Shown: positions 1 to 7,313, counted from the first letter of the stretch. The stretch: DNA of 24,582 nucleotides from DATIUV01 sp049322755 (GCA_049322755.1 JBMOQX010000080.1:1-24582), one strand, 5' to 3'. A program made the numbers and translations. Notes: generated from the letters alone by a model not told the origin.

Positions 1-1
1 G

Positions 2-100
2 GCGAGCCTGCGGCGCCGGCTGGCCGCGGCGGGGGGCGCGCCGCGCCATCTGCGCGGCCCGCGCCTGGCGCGCTGGCTCGGGCTTGGTTCACGGCTCTGA
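2..100 (+). CDS. C-terminal end of an unrecognised protein (partial)
   Basis: An open frame enters from outside the window and stops with TGA at 98-100. The 32 visible residues are rich in Arg, Leu, Ala and Gly, as is usual for a high-GC C-terminal tail, and carry no recognisable motif. The frame was chosen because it is the one that ends in a natural position before the next gene's promoter-like TAAAAT (115-120). Function cannot be assigned from this fragment. Confidence 0.35.
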   Translation, partial: ASLRRRLAAAGGAPRHLRGPRLARWLGLGSRL

Positions 101-153
101 AATCCGCGCCGGCGTAAAATGATGCTTTCCCGACCGCGATCCCGCGACCGCCG

Positions 154-255
154 ATGATTCCGCTCCCCGAACTGCTGGTGTTCTCCGCCGCGCTGGTGCT
201 CACCCCCGGCCGCAACATGGTCTACCTGATCAGGAGGAAATCCGCATGTCGATAG
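154..255 (+). pseudogene. N-terminal remnant of a LysE/RhtB-family amino-acid exporter
   Basis: The frame begins ATG at 154 and reads MIPLPELLVF, then ALVLTPGRNMVYLI. This matches the start of the LysE/RhtB exporter family, whose first helix typically ends in LTPGPNMxYxxSRS. After about 26 residues the similarity stops abruptly and the frame ends at a TAG (253-255) inside the next gene. A complete family member has about 200 residues and six membrane helices, so some 170 residues are missing. The conserved Pro of the TPGPN motif is Arg here. The AGGAGG ribosome binding site of ridA (232-237) is read as part of this frame, which suggests that a deletion fused the exporter's 5' end to the ridA leader. 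The family match is confident at motif level; the deletion is inferred. Confidence 0.6.
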
Positions 256-695
256 ACGAACGCCTGGCAGAACTCAAGCTCGCGCTGCCGGAGATCGCGC
301 CGCCCGGCGGCAACTACGAGCACGCCGTGCGCAGCGGCAACCTGCTGTTCCTGGCCGGCAAGGTGGCCAAGGGCTTCGGCAAGGTGGGCGCGGGCGTCAC
401 CGTGGCGGAGGCCTACGGGCACGCGCGCGAGGTGGGACTGCAGCTGATCGCCGTGATGCAGAAGGAGCTGGGCTCGCTGGAACGCGTGACGCGCATCGTC
501 AAGGTGCTGGGCATGGTCAACGCCGCGCCGGATTTCGAGGATCACCCCAAGGTCGTCAACGGCTGCTCGGACCTGTTCGTCGAGGTCTTCGGCGACCGCG
601 GCCGGCACGCGCGCTCGGCGGTGGGCATGGGCTCGCTGCCGCGCCAGGTGACGGTGGAGATCGAGGTCATCGTCGAATTCGAGCCGCTGCCGTGA
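246..695 (+). CDS. RidA family protein (YjgF/YER057c/UK114), enamine/imine deaminase-like
   Basis: 149 residues, a normal length for the longer RidA subfamily. Family members form trimers and hydrolyse reactive 2-aminoacrylate-type enamine/imine intermediates released by PLP enzymes. Visible hallmarks are the N-terminal strand leading to GNLLFLAGKV (31-40) and the C-terminal HARSAVGMGSLP...VEIEVIVEF. Arg123 in HARS lies at the place of the carboxylate-binding arginine needed for deaminase activity, so it is probably catalytically competent. The ATG at 246 has a perfect AGGAGG at 232-237. The first codons overlap the end of the LysE remnant. Which RidA subfamily it belongs to, and hence its exact substrate, cannot be decided here. 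Confidence 0.9.
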   Translation: MSIDERLAELKLALPEIAPPGGNYEHAVRSGNLLFLAGKVAKGFGKVGAGVTVAEAYGHAREVGLQLIAVMQKELGSLERVTRIVKVLGMVNAAPDFEDHPKVVNGCSDLFVEVFGDRGRHARSAVGMGSLPRQVTVEIEVIVEFEPLP

Positions 696-722
696 ACGGC
701 GACCCGGCTACGGCCTATCACC

Positions 723-728
723 TATAAT
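723..728 (+). promoter_or_regulatory. Candidate -10 element for the EncFtn-like gene
   Basis: A perfect TATAAT lies 28 bases after the ridA stop and 71 bases before the next ATG. No convincing -35 hexamer is visible at 16-18 bases upstream. It is the only consensus -10 in the gap, so transcription of the EncFtn-like gene probably starts near 735. Confidence 0.45.
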
Positions 729-799
729 CGAACCCGAGCCGGCGCGCGCGGCGCCCCCGGTTCCCCGATCCGAGCAGCGCCAACAACAAGGAGCACAGC

Positions 800-1099
800 A
801 TGGCCAACGAGGGCTACCACGAGCCGTACGAGGAACTGTCCGACGAGACCCGCGACATGCATCGCGCCATCACCTCGCTGATGGAGGAGCTGGAGGCGGT
901 GGACTGGTACAACCAGCGTGTCGACGTCTGCAAGGACGCCGAGCTCAAGCGCATTCTGGAGCACAACCGCGACGAGGAGAAGGAGCACGCGGCGATGGTG
1001 CTGGAATGGATCCGCCGCCACGACCCGAAGCTCGACCACGAGCTGAAGGATTTCCTGTTCACCAAGGCGCCGCTGGCCGAAGGCCACCACGACCACTGA
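800..1099 (+). CDS. Encapsulated-ferritin-like protein (EncFtn family ferroxidase)
   Basis: 99 residues, mostly helical. The core MEELEAVDWYNQR (28-40) and HNRDEEKEHAAM (55-66) closely matches the encapsulated ferritin of Rhodospirillum rubrum. There a two-helix monomer dimerises to build a di-iron ferroxidase site, oxidising Fe(II) for storage inside an encapsulin shell. With an offset of two residues, Glu30, Glu60 and His63 align with that protein's iron ligands Glu32, Glu62 and His65; Trp36 and Tyr37 are also kept. AAGGAG at 788-793 supports the start. The protein ends ...EGHHDH, shortly after the ferritin domain, with no hydrophobic encapsulin-targeting peptide. No encapsulin gene is present in the window. 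The next gene starts 8 bases downstream, so the two are probably co-transcribed. Ferroxidase activity is inferred from the ligands. Confidence 0.85.
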   Translation: MANEGYHEPYEELSDETRDMHRAITSLMEELEAVDWYNQRVDVCKDAELKRILEHNRDEEKEHAAMVLEWIRRHDPKLDHELKDFLFTKAPLAEGHHDH

Positions 1100-1106
1100 G
1101 GCCCCC

Positions 1107-1391
1107 ATGTCAGGCGCCCCCGCACCGGTTCCCGGCGAGCTGCCCCCCGCAGCCCTCGCCGCCCTCGCGCGCGGGAACAAGATCGAGGCCATCAGGATCG
1201 TGCGCGAGGCCTACGGGCTGGACCTGAAGGACTCGAAGGATCTGGTGGACGCGTACGAGGACGCGCATCCCGTGACGCGCTCCGCGGGGCCGCGCGAGGA
1301 CCGCGGCCTGCTTCGGGTCGCGCTGATCCTGGCGCTGATCGTGGCGGTGTTGGCGGTGTACGGCTGGTTCACCGGCGGCGCGCCGCGCTGA
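1107..1391 (+). CDS. Small membrane protein with a ribosomal L7/L12 C-terminal-like domain
   Basis: 94 residues. Residues about 13-50 (GNKIEAIRIVREAYGLDLKDSKDLVDAY) follow the pattern of the L7/L12 C-terminal domain, where KxxVIKxVRxxTGLGLKEAKDLV is typical. A charged linker and one hydrophobic helix (about 71-88) follow, ending in a short Gly/Arg tail. Small proteins of this design occur in many bacteria and are not ribosomal stalk proteins, since the N-terminal dimerisation domain is missing and a membrane anchor is present. The gene starts 8 bases after the EncFtn-like gene and is probably in the same operon. Its partner and role are unknown; an interaction with the ferritin-like neighbour is only a guess from position. 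Confidence 0.7.
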   Translation: MSGAPAPVPGELPPAALAALARGNKIEAIRIVREAYGLDLKDSKDLVDAYEDAHPVTRSAGPREDRGLLRVALILALIVAVLAVYGWFTGGAPR

Positions 1392-1431
1392 CGCCCCGGG
1401 CTCTTCGATCGCGGGGCAGGAGAGAGCACCG

Positions 1432-1746
1432 ATGCGCATCCCGGTCTTCGTTTCGGTCCCCACCAGCCTGAGCCCGCGCCAGGAGGATTCCCGGCGCATC
1501 ATCCTCGACGAGCTCGACAAGTACGGCCTCGAGGAGCGCCGCCTCGGCGCCTCCGACTATCCCACCGAGCTGCCGCTGCTGGTGTTCCGCGAGGACGGCA
1601 TCGAGGGCGGCGTGTTCGATCACGGCGTCGCCGACGTGTTCGTGCACCGTATGCCCACCGCCGACATGCCGGCGAGCGAGCGCAAGGGGCTCTCGGCGGT
1701 GTTTCTCAAGTGGCAGTCGAAAGTGCGCGAGCGCTACTACGGCTGA
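1432..1746 (+). CDS. Conserved protein of unknown function, possibly internally deleted
   Basis: 104 residues starting MRIPVFVSVPTSLSPRQ, with AGGAGAG just upstream of the ATG. The N-terminal half (to about residue 45, ending SDYPTELPL) and the C-terminal half (from LPLLVFREDGIEGGVFD on) both look well preserved. From memory of this uncharacterised family, full-length relatives carry an additional stretch of some 60 residues between these two blocks. The shared LPL tripeptide at the join could mark the place where that middle segment was lost in frame. If so, this copy may be non-functional or a compact variant. No catalytic motif is recognised. Existence of the gene is well supported by codon use and the ribosome binding site; the deletion is an inference. 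Confidence 0.65.
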   Translation: MRIPVFVSVPTSLSPRQEDSRRIILDELDKYGLEERRLGASDYPTELPLLVFREDGIEGGVFDHGVADVFVHRMPTADMPASERKGLSAVFLKWQSKVRERYYG

Positions 1747-1773
1747 GCCGGCGCCGCGCGTGTCCCTCCGCCC

Positions 1774-2433
1774 ATGACGCTCGCCGAGGCGCTGCAGGAG
1801 CACCTGGCGCTGTCGCTGGCCAAGCAGGAGGCGCTGGCGGGTTGGCTGGGCGAGCACCGCTTCCGCATCGATCCGGCGTGCGGCACCGTGGACTTCGGCG
1901 GCGGGCGCGTGTTCCCGATGCAGATCCTGGGCTTCGAATCGGAGGCCGAGGGCCGCTGGTCCTGGGCCTGGGCCGACGCCGGACTGCCGGACGAGGTGAT
2001 GCTGGACTCGGAGCGGCTGCGCGAGTTCGGCCAGCGCCACGGGCTGCGCCCGCTCACCGACCCGGTGCTCCCGCTCGGCGATGCCGGGGTGCATTCGCTG
2101 GCGCTGCTGGCTTCCGGCGTGTGCGGCGCCAACGCGTACTATCGCGGTCCGGCGCCGGGCGGCGCGGTGTTCGTGCTGCTCCAGGAAACGCCGCTGGACC
2201 TGGATTTCATCCGCCGCCCCGAACGGGTGGCGGCGGTGCTGGCGCGCGCGGTGCAGCTTTTCGACGTCGACCATCGCGCGGTCACCGAAGCCTGGATGAG
2301 CACCCTCGATCTCGCCATCGCCCACGAAGGCGGCCGCCTCGTCGGCAGCCGCCGCGGCCGGCCGTATCTCGAGGTCACCTTCGACGCCGAGGGCCGCATG
2401 CAGCGCATCGGCACGGCGAAGCACGCGGATTAG
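1774..2433 (+). CDS. DUF6882-like protein of unknown function
   Basis: 219 residues, soluble, with no signal peptide or membrane helix. The region GFESEAEGRWSWAWADAGLP (about 53-72) followed by a helix-rich part with FGQRHGL resembles the uncharacterised DUF6882 family, in which a Trp-rich strand (typically SxxTWLWAWAN) is the hallmark. The C-terminal strand pair (RPYLEVTFDAEGRMQRIG) looks like a small beta-sheet end. There is no clear Shine-Dalgarno before the ATG. It lies 27 bases after the preceding gene and may be read through from it. No biochemical function is known to me for this family. Confidence 0.7.
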   Translation: MTLAEALQEHLALSLAKQEALAGWLGEHRFRIDPACGTVDFGGGRVFPMQILGFESEAEGRWSWAWADAGLPDEVMLDSERLREFGQRHGLRPLTDPVLPLGDAGVHSLALLASGVCGANAYYRGPAPGGAVFVLLQETPLDLDFIRRPERVAAVLARAVQLFDVDHRAVTEAWMSTLDLAIAHEGGRLVGSRRGRPYLEVTFDAEGRMQRIGTAKHAD

Positions 2434-2479
2434 CAAGATCCGGGTGGGCCGCGCTCCCGCAGGCGGGCAGACTGGCGCC

Positions 2480-3325
2480 ATGCTGACCACTGCCGACGAA
2501 TCCCGGGACTACGCGCGCATCGAGCGCGCCATCCGCTACCTGGAAGCCCATGCCGGCCGTCAGCCCGGGCTCGGCGACGTCGCCGCGGCGGTGGGCCTGA
2601 GCCCGTACCATTTCCAGCGCCTGTTCACGCGCTGGGCCGGGGTCAGCCCCAAGCGCTTCCTGGGGCTGTTGACGGTGGCGCACGCCAGACGCCTGCTGCA
2701 GAGTTCCGCCAGCGTGCTGGACGCCGCGCTCGCCGTGGGGCTGTCCGGCCCGGGCCGGCTGCACGACCAGTTCGTCGCGCTGGAGGCGGCGACGCCGGGC
2801 GAGGTCAAGACCGGCGGCGCCGGCCTCGAAATCCGCTGGGGCGTGCACGCGAGCCCGTTCGGCGAGGTGCTGGTGGCGCTTACACCGCGCGGCGTGTGCC
2901 GGATGGCGTTTCTCGGCGCCGGGGACGAAGCGGCGGAGCGCGATGCGCTTGCTGCGGCGTGGCCCGGCGCCGCCGTGCGTCGCGACGACGCCGGGACGGC
3001 GAGCGTGGCGCGCGCGGTATTTGCGGGCGTTCCGGGCCCGACGCCGCGGCTGTGGGTGCGCGGCACCAACTTCCAGGTGGCGGTGTGGCGTGCGCTGCTG
3101 CGGGTGCCGGAGGGTGCGGTATGCACCTACGGCGATCTCGCCGCCGCCATCGGCCGGCCCGGCGCGGCGCGCGCGGTCGGCCAGGCGGTGGGCGCCAATC
3201 CGGTGGCCTATCTCATCCCCTGCCACCGTGTGATTCGCGGCGTCGGCGGGCTGGGCGGCTACCGCTGGGGGCCGGAGCGCAAGCGCGCGATGCTGGCGTG
3301 GGAGGCGGCGCGGGCGCCGGCCTGA
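2480..3325 (+). CDS. AraC-type HTH / O6-methylguanine-DNA methyltransferase fusion (Ada-like, lacking the N-terminal zinc domain)
   Basis: 281 residues. Residues about 10-105 form an AraC-type double helix-turn-helix (DVAAAVGLSPYHFQRLFTRWAGVSPKRFL). Residues about 115-200 are the RNase-H-like domain of alkyltransferases. Residues 200-275 are the Ogt catalytic domain with GTNFQVAVWRALL, the Arg-finger helix GAARAVGQAVGANP, and IPCHRVIR, where Cys248 accepts the methyl group from O6-methylguanine in a suicide reaction. The Cys4 phosphotriester-sensing domain of E. coli Ada is absent, so it is the shorter two-domain type. It may repair DNA and act as a regulator, but it lacks Ada's known activation switch. 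The ATG at 2480 was preferred to an in-frame ATG at 2444 because family similarity begins near it. It is convergent with the next gene, with 22 bases between stops. Confidence 0.9.
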   Translation: MLTTADESRDYARIERAIRYLEAHAGRQPGLGDVAAAVGLSPYHFQRLFTRWAGVSPKRFLGLLTVAHARRLLQSSASVLDAALAVGLSGPGRLHDQFVALEAATPGEVKTGGAGLEIRWGVHASPFGEVLVALTPRGVCRMAFLGAGDEAAERDALAAAWPGAAVRRDDAGTASVARAVFAGVPGPTPRLWVRGTNFQVAVWRALLRVPEGAVCTYGDLAAAIGRPGAARAVGQAVGANPVAYLIPCHRVIRGVGGLGGYRWGPERKRAMLAWEAARAPA

Positions 3326-3347
3326 GCGCGCGACAGGCGCCCGGCGC

Positions 3348-4091
3348 TCACATCCGCAGCGCCCGCACGATCAGGGAGATGCCCATCACCAGCAGCACGG
3401 CGGCGATGGTGCGCACCAGCGCCTGGCGCGACGCCCGCCCGTGCAGCCGGTTGCCGGTCCACAAACCCAGCGCGGCCACGGGCAGCAGCGCGGCTGCCGC
3501 GATCCACAGCGGCCCCTGCAGGAGCACGCCGGCGGCAACGAAGGCGACCAGGCGCGCACTCACGTTCACGATCAGCATCGCGGTGATGGTGGCGCGCATC
3601 GCCGCCGCGTCGGCGATGCGCCCGGAGAGGTACATGACGTAGGGCGGGCCGCCGACGCCGAACAATGCGCCGAAGATGCCACCGGCCATGCCCGCCGGCG
3701 GCGCGAGGTATCGCGGCAGCGTGCGCCCCGCGCCGCGTCCGGCGAGCGCGTAGACGGCATAGGCGCACACGAACACGCCCAGCGCCAGCAGCGACGCGTC
3801 GCGCGGAAGCTGCACCAGCAGCGTGACCCCGAGCACGACCCCCAGCAGGGAGAACGGCAGCAGCCAGCGCAGCTCGCCCCAGTCCGCATGGCGGCGCGTG
3901 TGGAAGCCCAGCATGAGGCCCGAGGTCACGTCGAGGATGGTGCACAGCGCCACCGCGTCGGGCAGCGGCACGAAATGCGCCAGCACCGGAATGATGACGG
4001 GCGCCGCGCCGAAGCCGGTGATGCCGAACACCACGTAGCCGGCGAACACCAGGAACGGCGCCAGAACCAGGACTTCGGTCGGAAAGCTCAC
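3348..4091 (-). CDS. TSUP family transporter (TauE/SafE-like anion exporter)
   Basis: 247 residues, almost entirely hydrophobic with about 8 membrane helices, the normal architecture of the TauE/SafE family. The N-terminal repeat has GYVVFGITGFGAAPVIIPVL and the second repeat has GGIFGALFGVGGPPYVMYL. These Gly/Pro-rich paired motifs are the family signature. Members move sulfite, sulfonates, sulfur-containing compounds or other small anions across the inner membrane; the substrate cannot be told from sequence. The start is a GTG at 4091, as no earlier ATG exists in frame and the protein begins directly with the first helix. No obvious ribosome binding site is visible. It stands alone on the minus strand between plus-strand genes. 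Confidence 0.88.
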   Translation of the reverse strand: MSFPTEVLVLAPFLVFAGYVVFGITGFGAAPVIIPVLAHFVPLPDAVALCTILDVTSGLMLGFHTRRHADWGELRWLLPFSLLGVVLGVTLLVQLPRDASLLALGVFVCAYAVYALAGRGAGRTLPRYLAPPAGMAGGIFGALFGVGGPPYVMYLSGRIADAAAMRATITAMLIVNVSARLVAFVAAGVLLQGPLWIAAAALLPVAALGLWTGNRLHGRASRQALVRTIAAVLLVMGISLIVRALRM

Positions 4092-4221
4092 TCGGCGGCC
4101 GGGCGTGGGGGGCCCGTTCTCCTTCGCTGGGGCGGGGCTGGGGCGCAGCGCGGATGTCTTCCCGCGCCACGCGCTCCGGGATTATGCCCGGCACGCGGGC
4201 AGGCGTCGCGGCCCAAGGCCG

Positions 4222-4227
4222 TATAAT
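4222..4227 (+). promoter_or_regulatory. Candidate -10 element for the phospholipase D-like gene
   Basis: A perfect TATAAT sits in the divergent gap between the TSUP transporter and the phospholipase D-like gene, 48 bases before the chosen GTG start. No good -35 box is seen. Its position argues against the much earlier ATG (4105), which would lie upstream of the transcript start. Confidence 0.4.
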
Positions 4228-4275
4228 CCCGGAACCGCCTTCCGCCGCCCGCATTCCAGCCGCTCCCCATCCCCC

Positions 4276-5703
4276 GTGCGCGAGGTTCCCGACATCGTCC
4301 GAGTGCTTGCCGACCAGGCGTTTTCGCGCTCCGCCGGCGCGCCGCTGGTGGGCGGCAACGCAGTCGAGCTGCTGTGCGACGCTGAGGAGAACTACCCGGC
4401 GTGGGAGGAAGCCATCGCCGGCGCGCGCCGCGCCATCGCGCTGGAGATGTACATCGTCGGCAACGACCGCACGGGGCGGCGTTTCGTCGATCTGCTGGCG
4501 CAGCGGGCGCGCGCCGGCGTCGCGGTGCGCGTGCTCTACGACTGGTTCGGCTCCATGGCCGCGGACTGGCGCGGCGTGTTCGATCCACTGGTCGCCGCCG
4601 GCGGCGAGGTGCGCGCCTGCGCGCGCCCGAGCCTCGCCTCGCCGCTGGGCGCGCTCTCCCGCGACCACCGCAAGCTGCTGGCGGTGGACGACGAGGTCGC
4701 GTTCGTGTCGGGCCTGTGCATGGCCGACGACTGGATCGGCCGGCCGGAGCGGGGCATCCCACCGTGGCGCGACACGGGTATCGCCATCGCCGGGCCCGCG
4801 GTGGCGGACCTCTGGGCCGAGTTCGCCGACGCCTGGCGCAGCAACGGCGCGCCGCTGGACGAGGGCGAGCTGCCGGCGCGCGACGCGATCGCCGCGCGCG
4901 GCAACGTCGAGCTGCGGGTCATCGGCACCACGCCGGCCACCGCCAAGATGTACCGCGTCGACCTGCTGGTGGCGTCGATGGCGCGCGAGACGTTGTGGCT
5001 CACCGACGCCTATTTCATGGGCACGCCGGTGTACCTGGAGGCGCTCAAGAACGCCGCCCTCGACGGCGTCGACGTGCGCCTCCTGGTGCCGCGCTCGTCC
5101 GACATTCCCTGGATCGCCACCGTGTCGCGCACGCTCTATCGCCCGCTGCTGGAAGCCGGCGTGCGGGTGTTCGAATGGAACGGGCCCATGATCCACGCCA
5201 AGACCGCGGTGGCCGACGGGCGCTGGTCGCGGGTGGGCTCATCCAACCTCAACCTGTCCAGCCTGCTGGGCAACTGGGAGCTGGATGTGGCCATCGAGGA
5301 CGCGGGCCTCAGCGAGGCGTTCGAGGATCAGTTCCTGCGCGATCTCGAAGGCGCCACCGAGGTGGTGACGGGGCGCCGGCACCGGGTGGTGCTGTCGCAT
5401 TCGCGCGACCGGCTGCGCCTGTCCAAGGCCCGCGCGGTGGGCAGCGCCCGCGGCGCTGCGCGCTATGCCGCGCACCTGGGCAGCGCGGTGAGCGCAGCGG
5501 TGGGCGGCAGCCGGCGGCTGGACGCGGCAGAGGCGGGCGCGCTGGCGACGGTGGGACTCGCGCTGGTGGGCGTCGCGGCGCTGGTGTGGATGTATCCCGC
5601 GCTGCTGGGCCTGCCGCTGGCGGTGCTGCTGGCGTGGATCGGCGGTGCCACGGTGTGGAAGGCGTGGCGCCTGCGGCGCGCGAAACGCCCGGAGGAGGCG
5701 TGA
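4276..5703 (+). CDS. Phospholipase D-like / cardiolipin synthase family protein
   Basis: 475 residues from GTG 4276 (an alternative in-frame GTG is at 4303). Two HxKxxxxD motifs mark a PLD-superfamily enzyme: HRKLLAVD starting at His131 and HAKTAVAD starting at His307, the second followed by GSSNLN, as in cardiolipin synthases. The paired histidines form one active site that transfers phosphatidyl groups, typically making cardiolipin from phosphatidylglycerol. Unlike E. coli ClsA, the membrane helices are at the C-terminus (about residues 415-460) rather than the N-terminus, and a basic tail follows. The start is uncertain: the ORF extends upstream to 4105, but that part looks non-coding and overlaps the promoter-like TATAAT. 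The stop overlaps the next start (GTGA), indicating translational coupling. Confidence 0.85.
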   Translation: MREVPDIVRVLADQAFSRSAGAPLVGGNAVELLCDAEENYPAWEEAIAGARRAIALEMYIVGNDRTGRRFVDLLAQRARAGVAVRVLYDWFGSMAADWRGVFDPLVAAGGEVRACARPSLASPLGALSRDHRKLLAVDDEVAFVSGLCMADDWIGRPERGIPPWRDTGIAIAGPAVADLWAEFADAWRSNGAPLDEGELPARDAIAARGNVELRVIGTTPATAKMYRVDLLVASMARETLWLTDAYFMGTPVYLEALKNAALDGVDVRLLVPRSSDIPWIATVSRTLYRPLLEAGVRVFEWNGPMIHAKTAVADGRWSRVGSSNLNLSSLLGNWELDVAIEDAGLSEAFEDQFLRDLEGATEVVTGRRHRVVLSHSRDRLRLSKARAVGSARGAARYAAHLGSAVSAAVGGSRRLDAAEAGALATVGLALVGVAALVWMYPALLGLPLAVLLAWIGGATVWKAWRLRRAKRPEEA

Positions 5704-6848
5704 GCGCATCCCGGCGGCGGGTCCTGCTGGTGGGCGCCGGCCACGCGCACCTGTTCGTCGCACGGCACGCGCGGCGCTTCGTCGAGCGCGGCATCGATCT
5801 GACGCTGGTGGATCCCGGGCGGCTGTGGTACTCGGGCATGGCCACCGGCATGCTGGGCGGCCGCTACACGCCGGAGGAGGACCAGATCGATCCCTGCCCG
5901 GTGATCGAGTCCCAGGGCGGGCATTTCGTGCTGGACCGCGCCGTCGCGATCGACCGCGACGCGCGCACGGTGGAGCTCGCGTCGGGGGCGTCCCTCGGCT
6001 ACGACGTCGTCTCCTTCAACGTCGGCAGCCGCGTCGTCGCCGATCCCGCTTGGCTGGGCCTCGAGCGCGTGTGGACGGCGAAGCCGATCCTCGAACTGGC
6101 GCTGCTGCGCGAGCGGGTCGAAGCCCGCGTCGGCCGCGGCGGGCGCACGCCGCTGCGCGCGGCGGTGGTGGGCGGAGGCGCCACCGGCTGCGAGATCGCC
6201 GCGAACCTGGAAGCGCTGGCGCGCCGCCGCGGCGGCCATGCGGCGGTGACGGTGGTGGAAAGCGCCTATCGCCTGCTCTCCGGCTACCCGGCCGGCGCCG
6301 CGCGCACCCTGCGCCGCCGGCTCCGGCGCCGCGGCATCGAGGTGGTGCTGGGCGACGGCGTGCGCCTCGCCCGCCAGGGCGAGCTGGAGCTGGAAACCGG
6401 GCGGCGGGTGGCGTGGGACGTGCTGGTGATCGCCACCGGACTGAAGCCGGCGGCGCTGATGGCCCGGCTGGGGCTGCCGGTGGACGCCGACGGCGGGCTG
6501 CGCGTGACCGCCGCGCTCGCGTCGGTGGCGGACGACCGCGTGTTTGCCGCCGGCGACTGCGCGGCGCTGGACGGGCACCGCCTGCCGAAACTGGGGGTGT
6601 TCGGCGTGCGCCAGGCGCCGGTGCTGCTGGAGAACCTGCTGGCACGCACCGAGGACAAGCCGCCGGCGCATTACCGGCCGCAGCGCGTCTACCTTTCCAT
6701 TCTCAACCTCGCCGACGGCTCGGCGCTGGCGGCGTGGGGGCCGTTCTACTGGACCGCGCCGTGGTGCATGCGCTGGAAGGAAAAGCTCGACCGCCGTTTC
6801 GTCGAGCGCTACCAGCGCTTCGACACCACCCGCACGCTGGGGCGCTGA
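5700..6848 (+). CDS. FAD-dependent NAD(P)/quinone-type oxidoreductase (type II NADH dehydrogenase-like)
   Basis: 382 residues. A FAD-binding Rossmann motif VLLVGAGHAH (8-17), a second NAD(P)-binding motif VVGGGATGCEIAANL (from about residue 155, first Gly158) and the C-terminal FAD motif VFAAGDCA (Asp286) give the two-dinucleotide-domain layout of type II NADH dehydrogenases and related flavoproteins. GAGHAH rather than GxGxxG is typical of the subgroup also found fused to selenide water dikinase. No redox-active CxxC pair is present, so it is not a disulfide reductase. The GTG at 5700 overlaps the stop of the preceding gene and has GGAGGAG immediately upstream, although the spacing is short. 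Electron acceptor and physiological partner are unknown. Coupling to the phospholipid enzyme suggests a membrane-related role. Confidence 0.8.
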   Translation: MSASRRRVLLVGAGHAHLFVARHARRFVERGIDLTLVDPGRLWYSGMATGMLGGRYTPEEDQIDPCPVIESQGGHFVLDRAVAIDRDARTVELASGASLGYDVVSFNVGSRVVADPAWLGLERVWTAKPILELALLRERVEARVGRGGRTPLRAAVVGGGATGCEIAANLEALARRRGGHAAVTVVESAYRLLSGYPAGAARTLRRRLRRRGIEVVLGDGVRLARQGELELETGRRVAWDVLVIATGLKPAALMARLGLPVDADGGLRVTAALASVADDRVFAAGDCAALDGHRLPKLGVFGVRQAPVLLENLLARTEDKPPAHYRPQRVYLSILNLADGSALAAWGPFYWTAPWCMRWKEKLDRRFVERYQRFDTTRTLGR

Positions 6849-6991
6849 CGCGGTCTTCGCCGTCGAGGACCGGCCGGCGCGCCGCCGGGGGCGGAACCCT
6901 GCGCCGCAATCGGCTTCCTACGGAGCGATGCCACCGGCATTCGGGCCTGCCGCAGGCGCGTTCACGGAGCGGCCGTCATGGCTTATGAAAG

Positions 6992-7046
6992 TGACCCGCG
7001 CACGCCGCACGAGGCGCAAAATGACCCTCGCGCGCCACACGACGCG
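6992..7046 (+). repeat. Imperfect 25-base direct repeat upstream of dodecin
   Basis: Two copies (6992-7016 and 7022-7046) match at about 21 of 25 positions with a 30-base period. The period is a multiple of three and the frame is open into dodecin, reading DPRTPHEAQN then DPRAPHDARP. Because the dodecin ATG has an excellent ribosome binding site, this is more likely a leader repeat than coding. Confidence 0.4.
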
Positions 7047-7085
7047 CGACCACCGCGGCGACCGCCGCCACCCGAGGAGGAAACC

Positions 7086-7295
7086 ATGACCGATCACGTC
7101 TACAAGACCCTGGAGCTTACCGGCTCGTCGGCGGTGAGCGTCGAGGACGCGGTGCGCCACGCCATCAACCGCGCCGCCAGGACGATGCACAACCTGCGCT
7201 GGTTCGAGGTCACCGACACCCGCGGCCACATCGAGGACGGCAAGATCGCCCACTGGCAGGTGACGATCAAGGTGGGCTTCACGCTGGACGAGTGA
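7086..7295 (+). CDS. Dodecin (flavin-binding/storage protein)
   Basis: 69 residues beginning MTDHVYKTLELTGSS, the standard dodecin start. Dodecins assemble into hollow dodecamers that bind riboflavin, FMN or FAD pairs, protecting the cell from free flavin photochemistry. The flavin-stacking tryptophan is Trp39 in NLRWFEV, and the flavin-hydrogen-bonding glutamine corresponds to Gln58 in HWQVTIKVGF. GAGGAGGAAA at 7074-7083 sets the ATG at 7086. An in-frame upstream ATG (6978) would add a low-complexity Pro/Arg extension and is rejected. The gene marks the left edge of the lower-GC restriction-modification island. Binding of a flavin is inferred from the family. Confidence 0.92.
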   Translation: MTDHVYKTLELTGSSAVSVEDAVRHAINRAARTMHNLRWFEVTDTRGHIEDGKIAHWQVTIKVGFTLDE

Positions 7296-7301
7296 GCACC
7301 A

Positions 7302-7313
7302 AAAAGCGCTTTT
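7302..7313. repeat. Perfect 12-bp palindrome AAAAGCGCTTTT after dodecin
   Basis: The palindrome begins 7 bases after the dodecin stop and sits where base composition drops. It could be a small terminator-like hairpin for dodecin (A-rich 5' arm, T-rich 3' arm, only about four pairs plus loop) or an operator. It marks the left border of the island. Confidence 0.4.

Noticed and set aside
2444..2479. Earlier ATG for the AraC/Ogt fusion
   Set aside because: It adds 12 residues without family similarity, and the ATG at 2480 begins directly before the HTH domain.
3259..5196. 645-residue minus-strand ORF
   Set aside because: It is a shadow of the phospholipase D-like gene and an alternative frame of the TSUP transporter; no domain is recognisable.
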